In this document: in pieces, positions 27,265 to 36,106 of the stretch
Position numbering within the stretch: the first letter of the stretch is position 1
Layout of the letters: each line of letters begins with the position of its first letter
Assembly (NCBI RefSeq): GCF_014698065.1
Contig: NZ_JACJSI010000024.1
Location: 23,681 to 87,680 of the forward strand
Reading direction: 5' to 3'
DNA from: Nostoc flagelliforme FACHB-838
Lineage (GTDB): Bacteria; Cyanobacteriota; Cyanobacteriia; Cyanobacteriales; Nostocaceae
DNA length: 64,000 nucleotides
The notes under the pieces: model-generated
Databases searched by the model: none
Seen by the model: the letters and a program-made list of their open reading frames with translations, nothing else
Told to the model about the DNA's origin: nothing
Program-made: the position numbers and the translations under genes

Positions 27265-28329
27265 ATGAATCTGTCATTACCCCCATCAACAGCAATTCAT
27301 CGCTTTAGCCGCCGCAATTTTATTCAATATGGCTCTATCTGGATTGGTAGCAGCGTTATTGCTGCTTGTAGTAACAGCAAGCAACTGTCAACTAGCAATT
27401 CTCAGTTGGATAAAGTTACCTTTGGTACAAGCTGGGTAGCACAAGCAGAGCACGGTGGATTTTACCAAGCGATCGCCACTGGTATTTACAAAGACTACGG
27501 TTTAGATGTAACTATCAAAATGGGTGGCCCACAGGCTGCCAGTGGTACTCAATTGTTGATGGGGGGTGCGGTAGATTTCTTCATGGGTTATGGCATAGAT
27601 GCCGTGAACGCCATAGCACAAGGTATTCCTAAAATCACAGTTGCAGCAATTTTCCAGAAAGACCCTTGGTGTCTTATTACACATCCCAACCCAGCAATTA
27701 AAACCCTTGCCGATCTTAAAGGCAAACCAATTTATGTCTCTGCTGCTGCTAGCATTACCTATTGGCCTTTACTCGAAGCCAAGTATGGTTTTACCAACGA
27801 TCAAAAGCGTCCCTACAACTTTAATCCGGCTCCTTTTCTGATTGACAAAAACTCAGCACAACAAGGATATATTACGTCTGAACCCTTTGCTATTGAAAAG
27901 CAAGGCGGTTTTCAGCCAGTGGTATTTTTATTAGCAGATTATGGTTATCAACCGTATGCAACCACTATTGAAACAAAGAAAGAACTAGTAGAAAAGAACC
28001 CTGAATTAGTGCAGCGATTTGTTGATGCGTCAATTAAAGGTTGGTATAGCTACTTAGAAAATCCTCAACCGGGGAATCAGTTGATTAAAAAAGATAATCC
28101 AGAAATGACGGATGAGCAACTTGTCTATAGCATTCAAAAATTAAAAGAATATGAAATTATCCTTTCTGATATAGCAGAAAAACAAGGTATTGGGGCAATG
28201 AGTGATGCCAAGTGGACATCACTCTTTGAAAGCATGGTTAATACTAAAATTGCTAAATCTAACGTTAACTACAAGGAAGCATACACCTTGCAATTTGTGA
28301 ATAAAGGGGTAGGCTATTACAAAAAGTAA
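27265..28329 (+). CDS. ABC transporter substrate-binding lipoprotein, NMT1/THI5-like
   Basis: A 354-residue periplasmic binding protein of the SsuA/TauA/ThiY type. The N-terminus has a twin-arginine signal (SRRNFIQ) followed by a hydrophobic stretch and a lipobox (VIAAC), so it is probably Tat-exported and lipid-anchored. The domain starts at VTFGTSWVAQAEHGGFYQAIATGIYKD-like sequence typical of NMT1 proteins, followed by GGPQAASGTQLLMGGAVDFF. Substrates of this group include thiamine precursors, sulfonates, nitrate-like ions and riboflavin; the sequence alone does not decide. A ribosome site (AGGAGA) precedes the ATG. It forms an operon with the ATPase and permease genes downstream. Confidence 0.88.
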   Translation: MNLSLPPSTAIHRFSRRNFIQYGSIWIGSSVIAACSNSKQLSTSNSQLDKVTFGTSWVAQAEHGGFYQAIATGIYKDYGLDVTIKMGGPQAASGTQLLMGGAVDFFMGYGIDAVNAIAQGIPKITVAAIFQKDPWCLITHPNPAIKTLADLKGKPIYVSAAASITYWPLLEAKYGFTNDQKRPYNFNPAPFLIDKNSAQQGYITSEPFAIEKQGGFQPVVFLLADYGYQPYATTIETKKELVEKNPELVQRFVDASIKGWYSYLENPQPGNQLIKKDNPEMTDEQLVYSIQKLKEYEIILSDIAEKQGIGAMSDAKWTSLFESMVNTKIAKSNVNYKEAYTLQFVNKGVGYYKK

Positions 28330-28340
28330 GCGCTCGCTTG

Positions 28341-28439
28341 GGGACTTCCAAAAAATAAATTATCCAATTTACTCAGATAATATTTTTCTTTCTCCCCCTG
28401 CCCATACCGCGATAGGATATTTTTTTAGTTGGAAGTCCC
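28341..28439. mobile_element. Small MITE-like element with 11-bp inverted ends
   Basis: GGGACTTCCAA at 28341-28351 is inverted perfectly as TTGGAAGTCCC at 28429-28439. The inside (AAAAATAAATTATCCAATTT and a TTTCTCCCCCTGCC stretch) matches a reverse copy at 60456-60522 and weaker copies near 8879 and 16556. It lies inside the ABC transporter operon between the binding protein and ATPase genes. Confidence 0.65.
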
Positions 28440-28468
28440 TTGCTATTCTCCAGATTTTTAGCTACCTT

Positions 28469-28630
28469 TCAAAGTGGAGTATCTAATTCAGTCTCAACAT
28501 CTGAGCTTATTTCCCCTTCAACACTCTCAACAGCTTGGCGCAATGTTAAAAAAGCCTCTTTTAAGGGTTGACAAATTGCACTGTCCGGTTTTGCAAGCAC
28601 AAGCTTTTGATATTCCTCCACAAATTGCAT
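28469..28630 (-). CDS. Possible small acidic protein (unknown)
   Basis: A 53-codon minus-strand frame from ATG 28628-28630 (MQFVEEYQKLVLAKPDSAICQ onward) to 28469. It is helical and acidic (VESVEGEISSDVETELDTPL), and its start lies just before that of the divergent ATPase gene. The longer frame from 28714 overlaps the ATPase gene and is less likely. Coding status is uncertain; I recognise no family. If real, it interrupts the ABC operon in the opposite direction. Confidence 0.4.
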   Translation of the reverse strand: MQFVEEYQKLVLAKPDSAICQPLKEAFLTLRQAVESVEGEISSDVETELDTPL

Positions 28631-28642
28631 CTGTAGGAATGA

Positions 28643-29407
28643 ATGAGTAAGCATCCGGTTATCACACTCAATCAGATTAGCAAGGTCTACATCAATGGTA
28701 CTGTTGCCTTGCAAAACCTTAATTTAGCAATTCCAGAGTCGCAATTTGTTAGTTTAGTTGGCCCCTCCGGGTGCGGTAAAAGTACAGCCCTGCGTCTGAT
28801 TGCCGGATTGGGGCGCACGAGTTCTGGTAGTATTGATTGGAGTATATCTCAGCAAGCAAAAAAGCTGGCTTTTGTTTTCCAAGATGCCGCACTCATGCCT
28901 TGGGCAAACGTTAGGGAGAATGTACGCTTACCGCTAAAGTTGGCGAGAATGTCTAAACAAGATAGCCAAAAATTAGTACAGCAGACATTAAAACTGGTAG
29001 GGTTAGAGGGTTTTGAGGAAAACTATCCCCGCCAGTTATCAGGTGGGATGAAGATGCGGGTATCAATTGCTAGGGCATTGGTTACTCAGCCAAATTTCTT
29101 GTTAATGGATGAACCCTTTGGGGCATTGGATGAAATTACTCGAAGTAAACTCAATGGTGATTTACTCGATTTATGGCATCAATACCAATGGACAGTGGTT
29201 TTTGTAACCCACAATATTTATGAAGCAGTGTACTTATCAAATCGGGTGCTAGTTATGGGGACAAGTCCAGGACGAATTGTAGCAGATGTAGAAATTGATG
29301 CTCCTTATCCTCGTAACGATGACTTTCGAACATCATTGCTGTATAACCAATATTGTCGGCAGCTTTCTCAGCATTTAGCGCAAGATATAAGCTTTGCGCC
29401 AATTTAA
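28643..29407 (+). CDS. ABC transporter ATP-binding protein (SsuB/TauB/ThiZ-like)
   Basis: A 254-residue ABC ATPase. Walker A is GPSGCGKST near residues 39-47, the Q-loop is FVFQDAALMPW, the signature is LSGGMKMRVSIARAL, Walker B is FLLMDEPFGALDE, and the switch His is in VVFVTHNIYEAVYL. The MPW after the Q-loop and the FGALDE are typical of the nitrate/sulfonate/taurine branch. It powers import together with the permease whose ATG follows 14 bp after this stop. Separated from the binding-protein gene by about 310 bases containing a MITE-like repeat. Confidence 0.93.
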   Translation: MSKHPVITLNQISKVYINGTVALQNLNLAIPESQFVSLVGPSGCGKSTALRLIAGLGRTSSGSIDWSISQQAKKLAFVFQDAALMPWANVRENVRLPLKLARMSKQDSQKLVQQTLKLVGLEGFEENYPRQLSGGMKMRVSIARALVTQPNFLLMDEPFGALDEITRSKLNGDLLDLWHQYQWTVVFVTHNIYEAVYLSNRVLVMGTSPGRIVADVEIDAPYPRNDDFRTSLLYNQYCRQLSQHLAQDISFAPI

Positions 29408-29421
29408 GATTTTGAATTTCT

Positions 29422-30249
29422 ATGCTATTTATCCGTCGTACCCAACCACAAAAAACATTGAGCAAGTTTATTTCTGCTGAAGTTTTGGCACCGATAGTAG
29501 TTGGTGTTTTAGCATTATTGCTATGGGATATATTTGTGCGGATAACACATCTACCTCCTTACATTCTTCCTGGCCCTTTATTAGTATTTAAAACTTTAAT
29601 TGCTGATTGGAACGAGCTTTTTCCATCATTATTAGTTACATTTCAAATCACAGTCTTTGCTTTTATTGCTGCGGCAATTTCTGGTTTACTAATGGCGGTT
29701 TTGTTCACCCAAAGTAAATGGATTGAACGCAGTTTATTTCCCTATGCAGTAATTTTACAAACAACTCCCATAGTTGCGATCGCACCCTTAATCATTCTTT
29801 GGCTAAGAAACAACACCTTCGCCGCTTTAGTAGTTTGTGCCTGGATTGTCGCCTTTTTCCCTATCGTATCCAACACTACACTAGGACTCAACAGCGTTGA
29901 CCGGAACTTGCTCAATCTATTTCAACTTTACAAAGCTTCTCGCTGGCAAACACTGCTGTATCTCCGTTTACCCAGCGCCATGCCCTATTTCTTAGGTGGT
30001 TTAAAAATTAGCGGTGGTTTAGCGTTAATTGGTGCAGTTGTAGCCGAATTTGTCGCTGGTACTGGTGGAGCAAAATCTGGCATTGCTTACCGGATTTTAA
30101 TCTCCAGCTACAACTTACAAATTCCTCGGATGTTTGCAGCATTATTTCTCACAACTGGATTGGGTGTATTAATTTTTGTCAGCTTGAGTGCCCTATCTGA
30201 CTTTATATTAAGTAAGTGGCATGAAAGTGCTGTGAAACATGAGAATTAA
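29422..30249 (+). CDS. ABC transporter permease (SsuC/TauC/ThiX-like)
   Basis: A 275-residue BPD_transp_1 permease with about six membrane helices. The first (IVVGVLALLLWDIFVRI) is followed by PPYILPGPL, characteristic of the SsuC group. The cytoplasmic EAA-like loop is around LFQLYKASRWQTLLYLRLPSAMPYFLGGLKISGG, where the permease contacts the ATPase. Tightly linked to the ATPase gene. The FAD-linked oxidase gene follows 107 bp downstream and could be in the same transcript. Confidence 0.93.
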   Translation: MLFIRRTQPQKTLSKFISAEVLAPIVVGVLALLLWDIFVRITHLPPYILPGPLLVFKTLIADWNELFPSLLVTFQITVFAFIAAAISGLLMAVLFTQSKWIERSLFPYAVILQTTPIVAIAPLIILWLRNNTFAALVVCAWIVAFFPIVSNTTLGLNSVDRNLLNLFQLYKASRWQTLLYLRLPSAMPYFLGGLKISGGLALIGAVVAEFVAGTGGAKSGIAYRILISSYNLQIPRMFAALFLTTGLGVLIFVSLSALSDFILSKWHESAVKHEN

Positions 30250-30356
30250 GATTTTAGAACGCAGAGGAACGCAAAGGTTTACGCAAAGGTTTGCAGAGTA
30301 ATTAACTCTCTGCGAACCTATGCGCTTCCCTCAGCGTTAAAAAAAGGATATAAGCT

Positions 30357-31700
30357 ATGACAACATTAGATGCCCTAATTAATTCTCTAGAAGGCATAGA
30401 AACCATCACCGACTCCGCCCAAGTCGCAAAATTATCCCAAGATTATCACACCTTTAGCCCGGTACTTGTGCCGAAACTAGAGGGAAAAGTCGGGGATATT
30501 GTAGTGCGTCCCGCCAGTGAAGCAGAGGTTTTAAAAGTTGCCGCCGCCTGCGCGAAACACCGTGTACCCCTGACAGTGCGAGGTGCGGGAACTGGGAATT
30601 ATGGGCAATGCGTACCATTACACGGTGGCGTAATTTTAGATATGACGCCGATGCAAGAGATTCTTTGGGTAAAGCCGGGGGTGGCGCGGGTAGAAGCTGG
30701 GGTGAAGTTGGCGGCGGTAGATAAAAAAACACGAGAAATCGGCTGGGAAATCCGCATGGCTCCCTCGACTTATCGCACAGCCACAATTGGCGGATTTATT
30801 GCTGGGGGGAGTGGGGGCATTGGCTCCATACAATATGGGTTACTAGGCGATCGCGGTAATATCCTAGCACTGCGAGTGGTAACTGTAGAAGATCAACCCC
30901 GTGCGATCGAATTACGCGGCGACGATGTGCAAAAGGTGAATCATGCTTGGGGAATTAACGGCATCATCACTGAAGTAGAAATCCCCTTGGGGCCAGCTTA
31001 TCCTTGGGCAGAAGTGATTGTCACCTTTGACGACTTTATGACAGCAGCAAAGTTTGGTCAGGCTCTTGGCAATGCTGATGGGATGATTAAGAAGTTAATT
31101 TCTGTTTTTGCATCTCCAATTCCTCAATACTTTCATGCCTTACAAGAGTATATTCCTGAAGGGACTCACCCAGTATTTTTGATAATTGCTGAATCGAGTT
31201 TGGAATTCTTACCAGGTTTGGTGCAGCAATATGGCGGTAAAATTACCTATGAAAAACCAGCCGAGGAAGCAGCCAAAGGTATACATTTAGGAGAATTTTG
31301 CTGGAACCACACTACCTTACACGCCCGGAGTGTAGATACCGATATTACCTATTTACAAAGTATGTTTCCTCGTGACCGCAGTTTGCGACTAGTACAGCAG
31401 ATGTATCATCACTTCGGCGATGAGGTAATGATGCATTTGGAATTCTTTCGCGTGAACGGTGCGGTAGTTCCTGGTGCTTTGCAACTTGTGCGCTACAGCA
31501 CAGAAGAACGCCTCAACGAGATTATTCGCTATCACGAAGAACACGGTGTGAGTATTGCCAATCCCCACACGTATATTATTGAAGAGGGCGGCAGAAAAGT
31601 TATTGATCCTGAGCAGTTAAAATTTAAGGAAATAGTTGACCCATATCGGTTGATGAATCCCGGTAAAAGCAAGGTTATTCAATTGCAAATTCAAAATTAG
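30357..31700 (+). CDS. FAD-binding oxidoreductase (GlcD/PCMH family)
   Basis: A 447-residue flavoenzyme of the PCMH (vanillyl-alcohol oxidase) type. The FAD-binding domain (about 45-210) shows VRPASEAEVLKVAAACAKHRVPLTVRGAG in pieces, GNYGQCVPLHGGVILDM and TIGGFIAGGSGGIGS. The C-terminal cap holds FCWNHTTLHA and a final DPYRLMNPGKSK motif typical of GlcD-type 2-hydroxyacid dehydrogenases. Substrate unknown. A ribosome site (AAGGA) precedes the ATG. Being directly behind an NMT1-type importer suggests that the enzyme may process the imported compound; that is inference. Confidence 0.87.
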   Translation: MTTLDALINSLEGIETITDSAQVAKLSQDYHTFSPVLVPKLEGKVGDIVVRPASEAEVLKVAAACAKHRVPLTVRGAGTGNYGQCVPLHGGVILDMTPMQEILWVKPGVARVEAGVKLAAVDKKTREIGWEIRMAPSTYRTATIGGFIAGGSGGIGSIQYGLLGDRGNILALRVVTVEDQPRAIELRGDDVQKVNHAWGINGIITEVEIPLGPAYPWAEVIVTFDDFMTAAKFGQALGNADGMIKKLISVFASPIPQYFHALQEYIPEGTHPVFLIIAESSLEFLPGLVQQYGGKITYEKPAEEAAKGIHLGEFCWNHTTLHARSVDTDITYLQSMFPRDRSLRLVQQMYHHFGDEVMMHLEFFRVNGAVVPGALQLVRYSTEERLNEIIRYHEEHGVSIANPHTYIIEEGGRKVIDPEQLKFKEIVDPYRLMNPGKSKVIQLQIQN

Positions 31701-31845
31701 CAAACTACAAAAAACGCAAATCAGAACTTTTTCTGTATATTTGTGTAACTTGTCTTTAAAAAACTAGCTGCTAGACGTTTATAATTTGTGGTTTGATTTT
31801 AAGAGCCGTGGGGATAACCCAAAATCCACCATTCCAAAATCGCCC

Positions 31846-32892
31846 ATGATTGAAATTGACGGTTCCTACGGAGAGGGAGGCGGACAAGTTCTTCGCACTT
31901 CCTTAAGTCTAGCCGCCATCACTGGCGAACCCATACGAATTTCAGGCATTCGCGCTGGACGCAAAAAGCCAGGATTAGCAGCACAACACTTAACCGCAGT
32001 TCGGGCTGCGGCGAGGATTTGTAATGCCCAAATGCAAGGTGATGCTTTGGGTTCAATGCTGCTAGAATTCATCCCAGGTAGTGCTGTGCAAGCTGGAACT
32101 TATACCTTTGATGTTAGTAAAGCACAAGTTGGTGGTTCTGCCGGTGCGATCGCTCTAGTTTTACAGACAATTCTTTTACCTTTGGCACTAGCATCTGGCA
32201 ATTCCCAGATAACGCTAAAGGGTGGAACTCATGTGAACTTTAGCCCAACAGTGACGTACATTGAGCAAGTTTATCTACCGATATTACAACGCATGGGTGT
32301 AGAGGCACAAGTCAAGTTAGGCGCTTGGGGGTGGTTTCCTCAAGGTGGGGGAGAGGTTGAGTTACAGGTGCATGGCGGTGGTAAACTCAATGGAATCGAC
32401 TTGTTGGAACGGGGAGATTTACAACAGGTGCGGGGGTTAGCAGTGGTAACGGAACTGCCTTCGCATATTCCCCAACGGATGGCGAATCGGGCGGAAAATT
32501 TGTTACGGGAAGCCCATTTGAAAGTTGCTGTACACGCCTTGCGAGAAAGAGGTATAGCACCTGGAGCGGGTATTTTCCTAACTGCTGAGTATGAGAACAG
32601 CTTGACTGGTTTTGGTGGATTTGGGCGTTTGCGGTTATCGGCGGAGACAGTTGCAGAAATTGCTTGTCAGCAACTACTTGAGTTTCATCACACCGGTGCA
32701 GCAGTGGATGAACATTTAGCAGATCAGTTATTATTGCCAGCTGCTTTAGCGTCGCAAGAAAGTCATTACCGGGTGGCTGAAGTGAGTAGACATTTGACGA
32801 CGAATGCAGCCGTAATTGAACAGTTTGGGCTGGCACAAATTACGGTACATGAAGCTGAGAAAACAGTGTCAGTAAAGAGTTTAACTATTTGA
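31846..32892 (+). CDS. rtcA: RNA 3'-terminal phosphate cyclase
   Basis: About 348 residues from the ATG at 31846 (MIEIDGSYGEGGGQVLRTSL, the conserved N-terminus). An upstream GTG at 31786 would add 20 non-conserved residues and is rejected. RtcA converts RNA 3'-phosphate to a 2',3'-cyclic phosphate using ATP through an AMP-enzyme intermediate. Other landmarks are RAGRKKPGLAAQHLTAV, GGSAGAIALVLQT, and the histidine motif near the C-terminus in GAAVDEHLADQLLLPAAL (the catalytic His). No rtcB or rtcR is nearby. Monocistronic by appearance. Confidence 0.95.
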   Translation: MIEIDGSYGEGGGQVLRTSLSLAAITGEPIRISGIRAGRKKPGLAAQHLTAVRAAARICNAQMQGDALGSMLLEFIPGSAVQAGTYTFDVSKAQVGGSAGAIALVLQTILLPLALASGNSQITLKGGTHVNFSPTVTYIEQVYLPILQRMGVEAQVKLGAWGWFPQGGGEVELQVHGGGKLNGIDLLERGDLQQVRGLAVVTELPSHIPQRMANRAENLLREAHLKVAVHALRERGIAPGAGIFLTAEYENSLTGFGGFGRLRLSAETVAEIACQQLLEFHHTGAAVDEHLADQLLLPAALASQESHYRVAEVSRHLTTNAAVIEQFGLAQITVHEAEKTVSVKSLTI

Positions 32893-33369
32893 ATTAACTA
32901 TTGCTACATAGAAAATTGCCTAATTTCTAAGATTTGAAATGAGGCAAAAGAGCTTTATATTAAGCGGAGACAGAAAACTTTTGATACTTTATCTAGAAGG
33001 ATTTACAATCAGTCCCGTAAAGCCAAATTTGTTGTAAGAATAAGCAACTGACAAATTTACAAGGCGATTGCAAGTGGATTTGAGACTGAGTTCAATCGTT
33101 CCTGATACTTACTATTTAATAAAATATCGATTTAAATTTACCTCTGCTAAAGGCATATATTTAGGTTAAATTAGTTTGCGATCGCAAATACAAGAAATTA
33201 GGCATTGGGCATTGAGTAGAGAGATGTTTGTCGTTAGCTGTGCCACATTTTGCGTCCTAACCGCCTTAGCGGTTGCCATAACACAAAAATCTGGGATTGC
33301 ATATTTGGGCGATGACTAGCAACTTCCAAAATTTCCCCCTGCCCCTCTGCCTCCCCACTCCCCACCCCC
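32893..33369. other. Gap between rtcA and the GPH symporter gene
   Basis: About 475 bases. Contains an AACCGCCTTAGCGGTT palindrome near 33258, GCATTGGGCATTG short repeats near 33203, a HIP1-type site near 33179, and CCCCTGCCCCTCTGCC low-complexity DNA before the symporter stop. No gene seen. Confidence 0.5.
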
Positions 33370-34821
33370 TCAACTTCCCCTCTTCTCTTGCCGTTCTTTA
33401 AGTTTCAGCATGATCTCTGCGTGCATCTCGCGGGTAATTGGGTAAAAATACGTTAAAACTAAGCCACAAAGCAAACAAACTGTAGGTATAGGCCCAACAG
33501 CAATGCGAATCGCAAACAGTGCAGATTCAGGTTGGATGGGTAGTGGGCTTCCGGCTACAGATTCTTTGAAACCGGATATTTGCAAAGCATTTCCCACCAA
33601 AAACAGCCCGAAAGCTAAACCAAATTTTTGTAGCAAAACCATGAAGCCATAAAAAATGCCTTCTCTGCGTTGTCCAGTTTGCAATTCATCCAATTCAATC
33701 ACATCTGGCATCATCGACCAGGGAATTAGATAAGCTGTGGAGACACCAATACCAGCCATCACAGCCATCACATACATCAAAACTATTTGACCAGGCTGTA
33801 AGAAAAATAGTCCGGCGGCGGCTATTATCCACAAACTCATTCCCAGAAAATAAACAACTTTTTTCCCAACTTTTTTACTCAACTCACCCCAGACAAATAG
33901 CATCAGCAGGGCAGTTGCTTGGACTGCAATCAGCACTGTGGGCACATCTGATTCTTTAAGGGCCATACAATTGACTACAAAATAGGGAATAATACTGGCT
34001 GTAATCTGCACAGCTAACCAAGAAAAAAGATATATACCAATAACAAATAAAAAAGGTCGGTTGCTGAAGACTATTTTTAGCTGTTCGCCGAAAGGGAGAG
34101 ATGCAGGTTCCTCGGCTAGGATGCGTTTAGCCTCAAAAGCCAAGATGCGATCGCGGACTCCAAAAACGCACCAATATAATCCTAAAATCGAAATTACAGT
34201 ACAAACTGCTGCTAAAACTAGATATGCTTGTTGGCGATCGGCAATTTTGATAAAAATAATTAGCGCTAAAATCAATGACAGAATGCTGCCACCAATGGAA
34301 AATGTAAAGCGATAGCTGTTAAGGCTGGTGCGTTCGTCGTAATCTTGAGTTAGTTCTGGAGTCATCGCCGTATAAGGCAAATTCACAACCGTGTAAAACG
34401 CTTGAGATAGCACCCCAATCGCTACGTAATACCAGAACAGCGGCCAAATATTCTCACTCTGATTTGCACTAAATGGCGGTACAATCCACTGCAAGAAGAA
34501 TAAAATTCCAAAGGGAATTGCTCCATAAAACATCCAAGGAAGACGACGGCCCCAACGCCGAGATTTCGTTTTATCAGTCAGGAACCCGACAAGCGGATCA
34601 TTTACCCCATCCCAGACTTTGCCAATCATCAAAATAGTGCCAGCTAAACCCGCAGGGATACCAGCGACATTGGTAAAGAAAATCAGTAGATAAAAGACAG
34701 AGATATTTGCGGTAATTGCCGGGCCTAAATCTCCTGCACCGTAAGCCAGCTTTGTTTTTAAGTCGAGTTTTTCAGTAAGAGGATTTCGTTGGCTATCACC
34801 ATCAGCAGTAGAATCATTCAT
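33370..34821 (-). CDS. MFS transporter, GPH (MelB-like) sugar-cation symporter family
   Basis: About 483 residues from the ATG at 34819-34821; a GTG at 34833 would add four. Twelve membrane segments are visible. GPH markers: the opening KLAYGAGDLGPAI, the Asp-containing VWDGVNDPLVGFLTDKTKSRRWGRRLPWM (first-loop signature), and the C-terminal half with MMPDVIELDELQTGQRREGIFYGF. Members import glycosides or organic solutes with sodium or protons. Substrate unknown. It is divergent from the phosphoribosyltransferase gene, with a HIP1 site in the shared 5' region near 34856. Confidence 0.9.
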   Translation of the reverse strand: MNDSTADGDSQRNPLTEKLDLKTKLAYGAGDLGPAITANISVFYLLIFFTNVAGIPAGLAGTILMIGKVWDGVNDPLVGFLTDKTKSRRWGRRLPWMFYGAIPFGILFFLQWIVPPFSANQSENIWPLFWYYVAIGVLSQAFYTVVNLPYTAMTPELTQDYDERTSLNSYRFTFSIGGSILSLILALIIFIKIADRQQAYLVLAAVCTVISILGLYWCVFGVRDRILAFEAKRILAEEPASLPFGEQLKIVFSNRPFLFVIGIYLFSWLAVQITASIIPYFVVNCMALKESDVPTVLIAVQATALLMLFVWGELSKKVGKKVVYFLGMSLWIIAAAGLFFLQPGQIVLMYVMAVMAGIGVSTAYLIPWSMMPDVIELDELQTGQRREGIFYGFMVLLQKFGLAFGLFLVGNALQISGFKESVAGSPLPIQPESALFAIRIAVGPIPTVCLLCGLVLTYFYPITREMHAEIMLKLKERQEKRGS

Positions 34822-34898
34822 AAAACTTTGCACTCATACTAAAATAAAAAGTCTGCGATCGCCTTCAATACTAGCTATCTACCACTCCCGTTAGACTT

Positions 34899-35408
34899 AT
34901 GCCAGACCTTTATGTTTCTTGGTCAGATTATCACCAAAAAATCGAACAACTGGCTATTCAGATTTATGAATCCGGTTGGGAATTTAACCAGATTATCTGT
35001 CTTGCCAGAGGAGGACTAAGAGTTGGAGATATTCTCTCCCGTATATACCAGCAGCCTCTGGCAATTTTAGCAACCTCGTCTTACAGTGGCACTGAAAGAA
35101 ATAATTTAATTTTCTCCCGCCACCTAACGATGACTGCCGAAAACTTAGGTTCGCGCATTCTCTTAGTAGATGATTTGGTAGACTCTGGCATCACACTCCA
35201 GCAGACTATACCTTGGCTTAAGCAAAATACTGATTTCCCCATTGAAGAAATTCGCACCGCCGTTCTTTGGTATAAAGCCTGTTCAGTTATAGCACCCAAT
35301 TATTATGTTGATTATCTGCCTGACGACCCCTGGATTCATCAACCTTTTGAACATTACGAGCAGATGAACCCCGCAGAACTTGCGGCTAAGGTAAGTCAAT
35401 TGTGTTGA
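34899..35408 (+). CDS. Phosphoribosyltransferase (PRT type I)
   Basis: A 169-residue type I PRTase. The PRPP-binding motif is ILLVDDLVDSGITL near residues 87-100, and the upstream loop CLARGGLRVGDIL holds the pyrophosphate-loop residues. It resembles the hypoxanthine/xanthine PRTase-like proteins (Gpt/HptA) common in cyanobacteria, with a C-terminal YLPDDPWIHQPFEHYE hood. It salvages a purine base, which one is not certain. A hairpin (35447-35481) follows the stop. Confidence 0.88.
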   Translation: MPDLYVSWSDYHQKIEQLAIQIYESGWEFNQIICLARGGLRVGDILSRIYQQPLAILATSSYSGTERNNLIFSRHLTMTAENLGSRILLVDDLVDSGITLQQTIPWLKQNTDFPIEEIRTAVLWYKACSVIAPNYYVDYLPDDPWIHQPFEHYEQMNPAELAAKVSQLC

Positions 35409-35446
35409 TTAAGTAAGTGAGCGCTAAAAAACACAACTAAATTAAG

Positions 35447-35481
35447 AAGGGTAAAGGGAAAAGGAAAAAACCTTTACCCTT
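35447..35481 (+). terminator. Hairpin after the phosphoribosyltransferase gene
   Basis: AAGGGTAAAG (35447-35456) pairs perfectly with CTTTACCCTT (35472-35481). It starts 38 bases after the stop codon. A plausible terminator; the following AACCTTTTCCCC lacks a clean T-run. Confidence 0.5.
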
Positions 35482-35792
35482 TAACCTTTTCCCCTTACCC
35501 ATACAAAATTTTATATAGTTCGATTTAATTGTGCCGACCTACTTAATCTGGTGGATGTAAATTAATTTCAACATTGGCTTTAAAATTAAAAATCCGTGCT
35601 GGTATTATCAAGAACTTCCGAAATCTTCCCTCAAGAAGTATCAAGAGTACATCGTTTGTCGTAGTCTTTATTTTGTGTAAATAAAAGAAAGCCAAAAAAG
35701 AAACCGGGGGCATCTATGCTAAAAAGAACAATCAATGGGGGATTATAACCACAACTGATAGCGTAAGATTGCGAGTCCGTAAGTGTATTGGA

Positions 35793-35819
35793 GGCCGCCA
35801 TACCAGAGGTATGGCGGCC
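35793..35819. repeat. Perfect 12-bp GC-rich hairpin
   Basis: GGCCGCCATACC (35793-35804), a 3-base loop AGA, and the exact complement (35808-35819). It stands about 290 bases upstream of the sensor-kinase operon, with no gene next to it. Could be a transcription-blocking hairpin or an insertion scar. Confidence 0.65.
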
Positions 35820-36106
35820 CGTGCCCAATTAGATTTTGGGAAAAGGCTTTCCGAAAAATTTTTCTTTACTCTTGCCTCCTACCTTGCTCAGAGGGCTTGG
35901 CCAAAATCCAGGATTGAGAATAAAAGGATTTTATACTACCACCAAATTGTAGACTGTCCTTATTAGGCGAATGTATAAAACCTTTTATTCAGAATTAATT
36001 CTGAATTTTGATTTTTTCTTGATAAAAATTCAATAAATGTTACGAAACTTGGGTGAATCTGGACAGGATCTGCTGAGACAATATTTCTTAGAAGCGGAGT
36101 AGTGTA

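Larger units (their letters stand above)
35409..36106. other. Gap upstream of the sensory operon
   Basis: About 700 bases with the two hairpins above. The rest is A/T-rich and carries no believable ORF; open frames on both strands around 35630-35970 run across the palindrome. The promoter of the operon at 36107 should lie in the last 150 bases. Confidence 0.5.

Noticed and set aside
31786..31845. Upstream GTG start for rtcA
   Set aside because: RtcA family proteins begin at MIEIDGSYGEGGGQ; the 20 extra residues look like translated intergenic DNA.
35631..35966. Open frames on both strands around the GC hairpin
   Set aside because: Both run through the palindrome at 35793-35819, which gives the same peptide on either strand.
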